Assembly: GCA_900553285.1 (NCBI GenBank)
Contig: USCX01000005.1
Location: 1-33,852, forward strand
DNA: 33,852 nt
From: an uncultured Prevotella sp.
GTDB taxonomy: Bacteria; Bacteroidota; Bacteroidia; Bacteroidales; Bacteroidaceae
Reading direction: 5' to 3'
The first letter of the stretch is position 1, and the number at the start of each line of letters is the position of its first letter. Position numbers and translations under genes: made by a program. Below the pieces are notes generated by a model that saw only the letters and a program-made list of their open reading frames with translations, did no database searches and was not told where the DNA came from. This document shows, piece after piece, positions 1 through 7,042 of the stretch.

Positions 1-2
1 CC

Positions 3-133
3 CATCCTATTTTCGCGAAGCAGAGATGGGAAAGGCGAGCGGAGAGACGCAGAAAAGCCTGCTTTTCTGACGGCTCGCCCGAGCCGCATCCTATTTTCGC
101 GAAGCAGAGATGGGAAAGGCGGGCGGAGAGACG
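3..133. repeat. Two direct copies of a 47-bp sequence, period 84 bp
   Basis: Bases 3-49 and 87-133 are identical except at one position (A38 versus G122). Each copy carries the 8-bp palindrome TTCGCGAA, flanked by CATCC on one side and GATGGG on the other, so each can fold on itself. The window starts inside or just before the first copy, so more copies may lie to the left. This looks like a dispersed or tandem intergenic element; I cannot tell from one window whether it recurs elsewhere in the genome. Confidence 0.85.
34..80. repeat. Nested inverted repeat between the two direct-repeat copies
   Basis: An outer stem pairs GGCGAGC (34-40) with GCTCGCC (74-80). An inner stem pairs CAGAAAAGC (50-58) with GCTTTTCTG (61-69) across a 2-base loop. 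The inner 9-bp stem is perfect. The shape resembles a terminator or REP-like hairpin and could end transcription of a gene to the left of the window. There is no clear T-run after the outer stem, so the terminator reading is only a possibility. Confidence 0.5.
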
Positions 134-204
134 GGGTCGCCACGCGGCGCGACAAAAGCCACCGGAGGGGTGCGGGAAAGGACGGTCGCCCCTCGGAAAG
201 TCTG

Positions 205-267
205 AATCACAGTGTGAAATATATAAATCACAGTGTGAAACATATAATTCACCGTGTGAAATAAAGT
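205..267. repeat. Three tandem 21-bp units, each with a TCACAGTGTGA-type dyad
   Basis: Units start at 205, 226 and 247. The first two differ at one base; the third is more diverged (TTCACCGTGTGAA). The core TCACAGTGTGA is an almost perfect odd-centred dyad (TCACA / TGTGA around one base). A 21-bp period equals about two turns of B-DNA, so the dyads would lie on one face of the helix, as expected for a multi-site operator. The units are far more AT-rich than the flanks. The function is unknown; the operator idea is inference. Confidence 0.8.
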
Positions 268-288
268 CTGCCAGCCGTGGGCCGGATT

Positions 289-372
289 TCCGTCAGCGAG
301 GCGGGCTTTTCTGTCAGGGCGTCCGCACGTTCTGTCAGGGTGACGGGAATGCCTGTCGGGGCGTCCGTCGCG
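289..372. repeat. Second, decaying 21-bp-period array (TCTGTCAGGG-like units)
   Basis: Units start at 289, 310, 331 and 352, with cores CCGTCAGCG, CTGTCAGGG, CTGTCAGGG and CTGTCGGGG. A weak fifth unit at 373 keeps CAGGG in register, and one at 394 keeps CCGGG. The period matches the AT-rich array just upstream but the sequence differs. Because 21 is divisible by three, the array yields 7-residue periodic peptides in every reading frame, which explains several spurious open frames here. Confidence 0.7.
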
Positions 373-468
373 CGGAGCAGGGAAGCCGTGGCGTCCGGCC
401 GGGTGGCAAAACGCCCGGCCGGCCTCATTTTTCGCCGGGCGGGCGACAGGAAATCCGCAGAAACTTCG

Positions 469-476
469 TACATTTG
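469..476 (+). promoter_or_regulatory. Probable Bacteroidota -7 element for the tsaB operon
   Basis: TACATTTG matches the Bacteroidota -7 consensus TAnnTTTG exactly. It would start transcription near 482 and give a leader of about 60 nt before tsaB. No convincing -33 TTTG is seen about 19 bp upstream, so this rests on the -7 match and its position. Confidence 0.45.
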
Positions 477-541
477 TCCCCGATTACCGACCCGACCCAT
501 GCGGCCGGAGAGAGGGAAAAAAGGAAAAAGACTTAATTTTC

Positions 542-1243
542 ATGTCCTGCATTCTCCATATCGAAACCACTACGCACGTGTGTTCCGTCGCGCTGAGCCA
601 AGACGGTGCGTGCCTTTATAATGAAGAGAAACACGACGGACCGTCGCATGCCTCGTGCCTGGCGGGATATGTCGACGCGGCGCTTTCGTTTGCCGACAGC
701 CACGCCATCCCCCTCGACGCCGTGGCCGTCAGTGCCGGTCCGGGGTCGTACACGGGGCTGCGCATCGGCGTGTCGACCGCAAAGGGGGTATGTTTCGGCC
801 GCAACGTGCCGCTCATCGCCGTGTCGACCCTCGAACTGCTCTGCGTGCCCGTCCTGCTCCGCCATGACGACCTGCCCGACAACGCCCTGCTCTGCCCCAT
901 GCTCGACGCGCGGCGTATGGAAGTTTATTGTGGCTTTTACGACAGGGCCCTGCGCCCCGTGCGCGAAATCCGGGCCGACATCGTCAGCCCCGGTGTCTAC
1001 GACAGCCTTCTCGACGAGCGTCCGGTCTGGTTCTTCGGCAACGGGGCTGCCAAGTGCCGCGAGGCCCTGGCTCACCCCAACGCCCATTTCATTGACGGCA
1101 TCGACCCGCTGGCCCGCTATATGTTCCCGCTGGCCGAGAAAGCCATAGCCCGCGGGACGTATGCGGACGTTGCCTATTTCGAGCCGTTCTACTTAAAACA
1201 ATTCGTGACGACGAAACCCAAAGACATATTACATGGATTATAA
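542..1243 (+). CDS. tsaB: tRNA threonylcarbamoyladenosine biosynthesis protein TsaB
   Basis: TsaB (YeaZ) is the non-catalytic partner of TsaD in making the universal t6A37 modification on ANN-decoding tRNAs in the cytoplasm. The 233-residue product has the ASKHA-fold start ILHIETTT (residues 4-11) and the diagnostic SAGPGSYTGLRIG stretch (about 64-76) typical of this family; the length matches TsaB. The ATG at 542 is the natural start because the recognisable N-terminal beta-strand begins three residues later. Its last 11 bases overlap the start of the DUF4290 gene, so it is the first gene of a translationally linked operon running to rseP. The other t6A enzymes are not in this window. Identity is confident; regulation by the repeats upstream is only a guess. 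Confidence 0.95.
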   Translation: MSCILHIETTTHVCSVALSQDGACLYNEEKHDGPSHASCLAGYVDAALSFADSHAIPLDAVAVSAGPGSYTGLRIGVSTAKGVCFGRNVPLIAVSTLELLCVPVLLRHDDLPDNALLCPMLDARRMEVYCGFYDRALRPVREIRADIVSPGVYDSLLDERPVWFFGNGAAKCREALAHPNAHFIDGIDPLARYMFPLAEKAIARGTYADVAYFEPFYLKQFVTTKPKDILHGL

Positions 1244-1820
1244 TACACAACGCCCCCGGCTGCAACTTCCCGAATACGGCCGTATGGTGCAGGAAATGGT
1301 GGACTACGCCCGCACGCTGCCCACGAAACGGCAGCGGCAGGCTTGCGCGGAGGCCATCGTCAACGTAATGGCGAACTTCGCCCCGCAGCGCCGTTCGCAA
1401 CCCGACTTCTGGCACAAGCTCTGGGACCATCTTGCCCTCATGGCCGACTATCAGCTCGACATCGACTATCCTTATGAGGTCATGCGCCGCCCGGACCACA
1501 TGAAGCCGCCCCGCATCCCCTATCCGCACACCCGCATCCGCTACCGCCACTACGGCCATTTGATCGAAGAGCTGGCCGGAAAGCTGAAAGAGATGCCTGC
1601 GGGCAAGGTCCGGACCCAGTTGGCTTGGCTCGTGGCCGGACAGATGCGTCGCAGCCTGAACGACTGGAACAAGGACGCACTGAACGACCGCAAGATAGCC
1701 TTCGACCTGGCGCATTATACTGACGGCGTCATCCAGCTCTCGCCCGAGGAACTGGGCGCCGCCGCCCGCGAGAACAACCGGCGCAACGGACGGCTGCGCC
1801 GCGGACGCCGTAACTATTAG
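1233..1820 (+). CDS. DUF4290 family protein of unknown function
   Basis: The 195-residue product starts MDYNTQRPRLQLPEYGR, the hallmark opening of DUF4290, a family I know only from Bacteroidota and without an assigned function. It looks soluble: no signal peptide or membrane segment. Aromatic and histidine-rich segments stand out: HKLWDHLALMADYQLDIDYPYE (split here for description: HKLWDHLALM, then ADYQLDIDYPYE, about residues 61-82), followed by IRYRHYGHLIEEL (about 102-114). The C-terminus is a basic tail rich in Arg (RRNGRLRRGRRNY), suggesting contact with nucleic acid or the ribosome, which is inference. The start overlaps the tsaB end by 11 bases and murA follows 15 bases later, so it is co-expressed with tRNA-modification and cell-wall genes. 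Confidence 0.9.
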   Translation: MDYNTQRPRLQLPEYGRMVQEMVDYARTLPTKRQRQACAEAIVNVMANFAPQRRSQPDFWHKLWDHLALMADYQLDIDYPYEVMRRPDHMKPPRIPYPHTRIRYRHYGHLIEELAGKLKEMPAGKVRTQLAWLVAGQMRRSLNDWNKDALNDRKIAFDLAHYTDGVIQLSPEELGAAARENNRRNGRLRRGRRNY

Positions 1821-1835
1821 ACAGAGCGGAAGAAT

Positions 1836-3146
1836 ATGGCGTCGTTTCTCATCGAAGGCGGTCACGCGCTGACGGGGACCATCATCCCGCAAGGAGCCAA
1901 GAACGAGGCTTTGCAAATCATCTGTGCCACGTTGTTGACGGCCGACAAGGTACGCGTGGAGAATGTGCCGGACATACTGGACGTCAACCACCTCATCCAG
2001 CTGCTGCGTGAGATGGGGGTGAAGGTGAAGCGGCTCGCCCCGACGGACTACGAATTCCAGGCCGACGACGTACACCTCGACTACCTGAAAAGCCCGGACT
2101 TCCTGACCAAGTGTGCCTCTTTCCGGGGCAGCATCCTGCTTCTGGGCCCCCTGCTCGCCCGTTTCGGCAGTGCCGTCATCCCGCAGCCCGGCGGCGACAA
2201 GATAGGCCGCCGCCGTCTCGACACGCATTTCTATGGTTTCACGCAGCTTGGCGCACAATTCCACTACGACAGTCACCGCGAGCTTTACACGATAACCGCC
2301 AGCCGGCTGACGGGCACCTACATGCTGCTCGACGAAGCGTCTATCACCGGCACGGCCAACATCATCATGGCGGCCGTCATGGCCCGGGGCATCACTACGA
2401 TTTACAACGCAGCTTGTGAGCCTTACATCCAGCAACTCTGCCGCCTGCTGACGGCGATGGGCGCCCGCATCAGCGGTATCGCCTCGAACCGGCTGACCAT
2501 CGAAGGAGTCGACGCCCTGCACGGGGCCACACACCGCATTCTGCCCGACATGATCGAAGTGGGTAGCTTCATCGGCATGGCCGCCATGGTCGGGAAAGGA
2601 CTTACGATTAAGGACGTCGGTTATGACGAACTGGGCATCATTCCCGAAGCGTTCCGGCGGCTGGGCGTCACCCTGACCCGCAACGGCGACAATATATATA
2701 TACCCGAACAGGAGCACTATTGCATCGAGTCGTTCATCGACGGCTCGTTCATGACGGTGGCCGACGCCCCGTGGCCGGGCCTGACACCCGACCTCATCAG
2801 CGTGCTCCTCGTGGTGGCCACCCAGGCGTGCGGTTCCGTCCTCTTCCACCAAAAGATGTTCGAAAGCCGCCTTTTCTTTGTCGACAAACTGATCGACATG
2901 GGCGCACAGATCATACTTTGCGACCCGCACCGGGCTGTGGTCATCGGTCACGATAGGAAAATCCAGCTTCGTGCGCGCCGCATGGTGTCGCCCGACATCC
3001 GGGCCGGAATCGCCATGCTGATAGCGGCATTGAGCGCCGAAGGCACCAGCCGCATCGACAATGTCGAACAGATAGACCGCGGCTACGAACGCATAGAGAA
3101 CCGACTGAATGCCCTCGGGGCAAAGATAACGCGGATAGAGGTATGA
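1836..3146 (+). CDS. murA: UDP-N-acetylglucosamine 1-carboxyvinyltransferase (MurA)
   Basis: MurA transfers enolpyruvate from PEP to UDP-GlcNAc, the first committed step of peptidoglycan synthesis, in the cytoplasm. The 436-residue protein has the catalytic Lys in GAKNEAL (K22) and the substrate-binding SFRGSILLLGPLLA stretch (about 95-108). The active-site loop reads PGGDKIGRRRLD (118-129), so Asp121 occupies the place of E. coli Cys115. Cys115 is the residue alkylated by fosfomycin; MurA enzymes with Asp there, as in Mycobacterium and Chlamydia, are intrinsically insensitive. I infer the same here. Its stop overlaps the rimM start in an ATGA, so translation of the two is coupled. Length and motifs are otherwise normal for the family. 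Confidence 0.96.
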   Translation: MASFLIEGGHALTGTIIPQGAKNEALQIICATLLTADKVRVENVPDILDVNHLIQLLREMGVKVKRLAPTDYEFQADDVHLDYLKSPDFLTKCASFRGSILLLGPLLARFGSAVIPQPGGDKIGRRRLDTHFYGFTQLGAQFHYDSHRELYTITASRLTGTYMLLDEASITGTANIIMAAVMARGITTIYNAACEPYIQQLCRLLTAMGARISGIASNRLTIEGVDALHGATHRILPDMIEVGSFIGMAAMVGKGLTIKDVGYDELGIIPEAFRRLGVTLTRNGDNIYIPEQEHYCIESFIDGSFMTVADAPWPGLTPDLISVLLVVATQACGSVLFHQKMFESRLFFVDKLIDMGAQIILCDPHRAVVIGHDRKIQLRARRMVSPDIRAGIAMLIAALSAEGTSRIDNVEQIDRGYERIENRLNALGAKITRIEV

Positions 3147-3682
3147 TAAACGACGAAGACGTAATCTACATAGGCCGCATCACGCGGTCGCGCGGCTTGG
3201 TGGGCGAAGTGGAGTTCGAGTTCACCGATGACGTGTTCGACAGCGGCACGGCCGAGTATTTCATCTGCGACTGCGAGGGAATTTACGTTCCCTTCTTCTG
3301 GGAAGAATACCGGTTCAAGAATGACACGACGGCTATTGTCAAGTTTGAGCACATCGACAACGAGAACCAGTCGCGTCGTCTGGTGGGCGCAAAGGTCTAT
3401 TATCCGAAAGCTGCCATACCCTCCGACATCGCCCGGACCCCCACGCGCTGGACGCATTTTACCGGCTACGTGGTGCTCGACGCCGCCCGGCGCATGGTGG
3501 GCACGGTGAAAGAGGTGGACGAGCGATCGGCCAACATCCTCTTTACGCTCGAAATGCCGCAGGGCGACGAGGCCATCATCCCCGTGCATGAGGACCTCAT
3601 CAAAGACTTCGATGCCAAAGAGCGGGTTATCGTCATTGACATCCCCGAAGGCGTGCTCGAATTAAACAAGTCGCTTACGTAA
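3143..3682 (+). CDS. rimM: Ribosome maturation factor RimM
   Basis: RimM assists late maturation of the 30S head domain and binds ribosomal protein S19. The 179-residue product begins with the family pattern IGRITRSRGLVGEVEFEF (about residues 8-25), the N-terminal RimM beta-barrel, followed by a C-terminal PRC-barrel-like half that ends around VIDIPEGVLEL. Length is typical. The ATG at 3143 overlaps the murA stop by four bases (ATGA), and dxr begins three bases after the rimM stop. In many bacteria rimM sits with rpsP and trmD; here it instead lies between cell-wall and isoprenoid genes. The identification is firm. Confidence 0.93.
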   Translation: MINDEDVIYIGRITRSRGLVGEVEFEFTDDVFDSGTAEYFICDCEGIYVPFFWEEYRFKNDTTAIVKFEHIDNENQSRRLVGAKVYYPKAAIPSDIARTPTRWTHFTGYVVLDAARRMVGTVKEVDERSANILFTLEMPQGDEAIIPVHEDLIKDFDAKERVIVIDIPEGVLELNKSLT

Positions 3683-3685
3683 TTC

Positions 3686-4840
3686 ATGGATAAGAAGAAA
3701 CAACTTACGATTTTGGGCTCGACCGGTTCCATCGGCACGCAAGCGCTCGATGTCGTCCGGCGACATCCCGACAGGTTCGAGGTTTACGCGCTGACCGCAA
3801 ACGTAAACGTGGAGAAGCTGGCGGTTCAGGCACGTGAATTCATACCCGACAGCGTGGTCATAGCGGATGAAACGAAGTACGAAACGCTGAAGGACGCCCT
3901 CGCCGACCTGCCGATAAAAGTGTATGCGGGCAGCAGCGCCGTGGCCCAGGTGGCCGGAAGTCGTGTGGCCGACATGGTTCTGGTGGCGCTGGTCGGTTTT
4001 TCCGGACTGGCCCCCACCCTTTCCGCCATCGAGGCAGGACGTCCCGTCGCACTGGCCAACAAAGAGACCCTCGTGGTGGCCGGTGAACTCGTCACCGAGG
4101 CCGCGCTCCGCCACCACGCCCCCATTATCCCGGTCGACAGCGAGCATTCGGCAATCTTCCAGTGCCTGGCCGGTGAGCGATACAGCAAGCCCGAAAAGAT
4201 ACTTCTGACAGCTTCGGGAGGACCGTTCCTCCGTTGTCCACGCGAAGCGCTGGCACAAGTGACGCCCGGACAGGCCCTGAGACATCCACGCTGGGACATG
4301 GGAGCCAAAATCACCATCGACTCGGCCACGATGATGAACAAGGGTTTCGAAGTTATCGAAGCCCGCTGGCTGTTTGACGTGTCGCCCGAACAAATCGAAG
4401 TGGTGGTCCACCCGGAAAGTATCGTGCATTCGGCGGTACAATTTGAGGACGGCGCCGTCAAGGCGCAACTCGGCGTACCGGACATGCGCCTTCCCATACA
4501 ATATGCGTTTGCCTACCCTGAACGCATTCATCTGGAAAGCGAGCGCCTGGACTTGTTCGCCTTGGGTGCGCTTCATTTCGAACGGCCGGACTTCGAACGC
4601 TTCCCCTGCCTGGCCATAGCCTACGAGGCAATCCGCCGTGGCGGCAACATGCCTTGCATCGTCAACGCCGCCAACGAAGTGCTCAACCTTGCGTTCCGGC
4701 AAGGCCGTATCGGCTTTTGCGCCCTAAGTGACACGATTTACAAAGTGATGGAACGCGCGCCCTTCGATTCTCATCCGACGTTGGAAACCTACTTCACCAC
4801 CGACCGCGAAGTGCGTCGGCTGGCAGAAAGTTACCTATAA
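3686..4840 (+). CDS. dxr: 1-deoxy-D-xylulose 5-phosphate reductoisomerase
   Basis: Dxr (IspC) converts 1-deoxy-D-xylulose 5-phosphate to 2-C-methyl-D-erythritol 4-phosphate with NADPH, the committed step of the MEP isoprenoid pathway that supplies undecaprenyl phosphate and quinones. The 384-residue protein has the NADPH-binding GSTGSIG (11-17), a SGGPF substrate loop and the stretch DSATMMNKGFEVIEA, all diagnostic. The start lies three bases after the rimM stop, and rseP follows after 14 bases. Length is normal for the family and no key motif is missing. The enzyme is the target of fosmidomycin. Placement beside murA links two supplies for cell-envelope synthesis. Confidence 0.97.
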   Translation: MDKKKQLTILGSTGSIGTQALDVVRRHPDRFEVYALTANVNVEKLAVQAREFIPDSVVIADETKYETLKDALADLPIKVYAGSSAVAQVAGSRVADMVLVALVGFSGLAPTLSAIEAGRPVALANKETLVVAGELVTEAALRHHAPIIPVDSEHSAIFQCLAGERYSKPEKILLTASGGPFLRCPREALAQVTPGQALRHPRWDMGAKITIDSATMMNKGFEVIEARWLFDVSPEQIEVVVHPESIVHSAVQFEDGAVKAQLGVPDMRLPIQYAFAYPERIHLESERLDLFALGALHFERPDFERFPCLAIAYEAIRRGGNMPCIVNAANEVLNLAFRQGRIGFCALSDTIYKVMERAPFDSHPTLETYFTTDREVRRLAESYL

Positions 4841-4854
4841 CCCATTTCATATCC

Positions 4855-6234
4855 ATGGAAGTATTTCTTATCAAGGCTGCACAATTGCTTTTGTGTTTCG
4901 CCATATTGGTCTTGCTGCACGAGGCTGGCCACTTCTTCTTTGCCAAACTTTTCAAAATCAGAGTGGAGAAATTCTGTCTCTTCTTTGACCCCGGCTTTAC
5001 GCTTTTCAAGTTCAAGCCGAAGCACAGCGACACGACCTACTGCATAGGCTGGCTTCCTTTGGGCGGCTACGTGAAAATCGCGGGCATGATTGACGAATCG
5101 ATGGACACCGAGCAAATGAAGCGACCGCCCCAGCCCTGGGAGTTCAGGGCCAAACCGGCGTGGCAACGCTTCTTTGTGATGATCGGAGGCGTGCTCGTCA
5201 ATTTCCTGCTCGCCCTGTTCATCTACTCTATGGTACTCTTTCATTGGGGTGACAGCTATATTCCGGTAAAAAGCATGACGTATGGCTTCAAGTTCAACGA
5301 AACGGCCCAACAGTACGGCTTTCGTGACGGCGACATCCTTATCGCCACGAGCAAGGGCGACGTCGTGCGCTTCGACCGAAAGTCGCTTGACCATGTTTAC
5401 CGCGACCTCTCTGAAGCCACGTCGGCCACCGTCTTGCGCCATGGAAAAGAGGTGACCATCGGTTTGCCGGGCAATCTCAGCCTGCTCGACATGCTGAAAG
5501 AGGATCCGCCCTTCATCAACCTGCTTTCGCCCTCCATCGTCGACAGCGTTATCCCCGGGACACCGGCGGCCAAGGCTGGCATAAGAAAAGGCGACCAGGT
5601 CCTCATGTTCAACAATCACGCCATGACCACATGGAACGAGTACGGCGAGATCATGGGCCGCATGAACGACGTGCTTGCTGCCGGCACCCCCGCCGACAGT
5701 GCCCGCCTGCGGCACGCGGTCATCGCGTTCCGTCATGCAGGGGCTGTCAAGGTTGACACAGCCGCCGTCCTGCTCACGCCGCAAATGCAGCTCGGTTTCT
5801 ATATGGCCAATCCGCTGACGGACTACAAGGTGGAGACGAAGCACTACGGCTTCTTTGAATCGTTTCCGGCGGGTATGGCTTACGGCTGGCAGAAACTTTC
5901 GGGCTATGTGAGTGACTTGCAGTATCTCTTTACGTCGGACGGTGCAAAAAGCATCGGCAGCTTCGGGGCCATCGGCAGCATGTTCCCGGCTCAGTGGCAG
6001 TGGGACCGTTTTTGGGAGCTTACCGCTTTCATCAGCCTGATGCTCGCGTTCATGAACATCCTGCCCATCCCGGCGCTCGACGGAGGCCACGTGCTGTTTC
6101 TCCTCTACGAGATGGTTTTCCGTCGCCAGCCCAGCGAGAAGTTCATGGAGCGCGCGCAAATTGCCGGTATGTCGTTTCTGCTTCTTTTGATGCTTTACGC
6201 CATCTTCAACGACGCCATGCGCTTTTTGTTTTAA
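4855..6234 (+). CDS. rseP: Site-2 intramembrane metalloprotease RseP
   Basis: RseP-type proteases cut substrates such as anti-sigma factors or signal-peptide remnants within the inner membrane. The 459-residue product has the zinc-binding HEAGH (22-26) in its first membrane segment, the second conserved membrane motif NILPIPALDGGH near the C-terminus, and two PDZ-like regions between them (one near YGFRDGDIL, one with GTPAAKAGIRKGDQ). Hydrophobic segments are visible near residues 7-30, 105-130 and 390-455. It is the last gene of the tsaB operon and is followed by a strong hairpin terminator. Its substrate here is unknown; no sigma factor or anti-sigma gene is next to it. Confidence 0.95.
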   Translation: MEVFLIKAAQLLLCFAILVLLHEAGHFFFAKLFKIRVEKFCLFFDPGFTLFKFKPKHSDTTYCIGWLPLGGYVKIAGMIDESMDTEQMKRPPQPWEFRAKPAWQRFFVMIGGVLVNFLLALFIYSMVLFHWGDSYIPVKSMTYGFKFNETAQQYGFRDGDILIATSKGDVVRFDRKSLDHVYRDLSEATSATVLRHGKEVTIGLPGNLSLLDMLKEDPPFINLLSPSIVDSVIPGTPAAKAGIRKGDQVLMFNNHAMTTWNEYGEIMGRMNDVLAAGTPADSARLRHAVIAFRHAGAVKVDTAAVLLTPQMQLGFYMANPLTDYKVETKHYGFFESFPAGMAYGWQKLSGYVSDLQYLFTSDGAKSIGSFGAIGSMFPAQWQWDRFWELTAFISLMLAFMNILPIPALDGGHVLFLLYEMVFRRQPSEKFMERAQIAGMSFLLLLMLYAIFNDAMRFLF

Positions 6235-6369
6235 CGAAAAGGGGAAAATCTGCCGGTGTCGCGGGTTGCATATATTCCGGATATCAAAAGAATCAGGTGC
6301 TGTCAGTAAATACCTGCCGGCGCAGGCAGTTGCGAGATGCAGACTGAATAGACGAGGACGACGATAGAA
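6235..6369. other. Short non-coding spacer after rseP
   Basis: This spacer separates the convergent rseP and AlaX-like genes together with the terminator that follows. Apart from a small CCTGC/GCAGG hairpin near 6318-6331 I see no gene or regulatory site in it. Confidence 0.5.
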
Positions 6370-6413
6370 AAATCTCCCGCTGCGACAACCCGAACTATCG
6401 CAGCGGGAGATTT
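6370..6413. terminator. Bidirectional Rho-independent terminator between rseP and the AlaX-like gene
   Basis: A perfect 16-bp stem pairs 6370-6385 with 6398-6413 around a 12-base loop. The core is CTCCCGCTGCGA paired with TCGCAGCGGGAG. The A-rich 5' flank and the TTTCCTTTCC 3' flank suit termination from both sides of this convergent pair. Confidence 0.9.
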
Positions 6414-6474
6414 CCTTTCCTGCCACTCCGTGGTCGGCACGACGGCGGAATGGCTTTGTTTCCCTGCATTCCGC

Positions 6475-6948
6475 TTATTCCGCAGCCAGTTTGAAGCGGA
6501 TGCGGAAACTGTGCTTTTCCTCATCCCAGTTCGTACCAAGGAGGACAAAGCGACCGATTTCGCGCGTGTTTTCTACATGAAGTCCGATGCACGGGCAGAC
6601 GTCGTAGTCGCCGATGCGGACAAGGCGGATGGCTTCGCTCACGTCGTCGGGCAGGCGATCGGGCATTACGCCCTCGGGCAGATGTTCGAGTGTGACGAAC
6701 TCATAGGTCACGGGCATGGCCCGCTGGATTAGCCTGTTCATCTCGTCGGCAATCCACACGACCTGCTCGTCGGTCGGGCATGAAGCGAGTATATAGCTGA
6801 TTTTGCTCTTTTTCCGTTCAATATGAGCGTTGCGCGAACGTTCGCAGCCAAAGTTTTTTACCATCAGGGCATTCAGTAAATGTTCTGCCGTGTGCATGGG
6901 CGGATACTCCTGTTTGTTGTGTTCGTTCAGTTTGGGTGTGCTATCCAT
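6475..6948 (-). CDS. AlaX-like alanyl-tRNA editing domain protein
   Basis: The 157-residue protein resembles the free-standing editing domain (AlaX, second additional domain family) that hydrolyses mischarged Ser- or Gly-tRNA(Ala) in trans. The metal-binding residues are visible: HTAEH near the N-terminus and CPCIGLH further on (HxxxH and CxxxH patterns), followed by NTREIGRF. There is no synthetase catalytic domain. I chose the ATG at 6948 because the upstream in-frame ATG at 7065 would lie inside the aspS terminator hairpin; an ATG at 6897, directly before HTAEH, is a less likely alternative. It lies downstream of aspS on the same strand. The precise tRNA substrate cannot be told from sequence. 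Confidence 0.82.
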   Translation of the reverse strand: MDSTPKLNEHNKQEYPPMHTAEHLLNALMVKNFGCERSRNAHIERKKSKISYILASCPTDEQVVWIADEMNRLIQRAMPVTYEFVTLEHLPEGVMPDRLPDDVSEAIRLVRIGDYDVCPCIGLHVENTREIGRFVLLGTNWDEEKHSFRIRFKLAAE

Positions 6949-7042
6949 GAGTGTATGACGATTTTCTAAGGTGGGGTATAAACATTTTATGGATTGTCGG
7001 CTCGTTTTCCTTCGGCCATCCATGGGTTGAATACACGTGAAA

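Noticed and set aside
205..267. CRISPR array
   Set aside because: The units are directly contiguous with a 21-bp period and no variable spacers; no cas genes are present.
277..621. 114-codon plus-strand open frame overlapping the repeats and the tsaB start
   Set aside because: It runs 80 bases into tsaB in a different frame, its composition follows the 21-bp array, and it resembles no protein family.
533..2951. Long minus-strand open frames opposite tsaB and murA (533-1087 and 1089-2951, the latter 620 codons)
   Set aside because: They lie antisense to well-identified genes in GC-rich DNA, where the third-position bias keeps the opposite frame open. They show no family motif.
4831..6426. 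531-codon minus-strand frame opposite rseP
   Set aside because: It runs through the bidirectional terminator and mirrors the codon bias of rseP; no recognisable domain.
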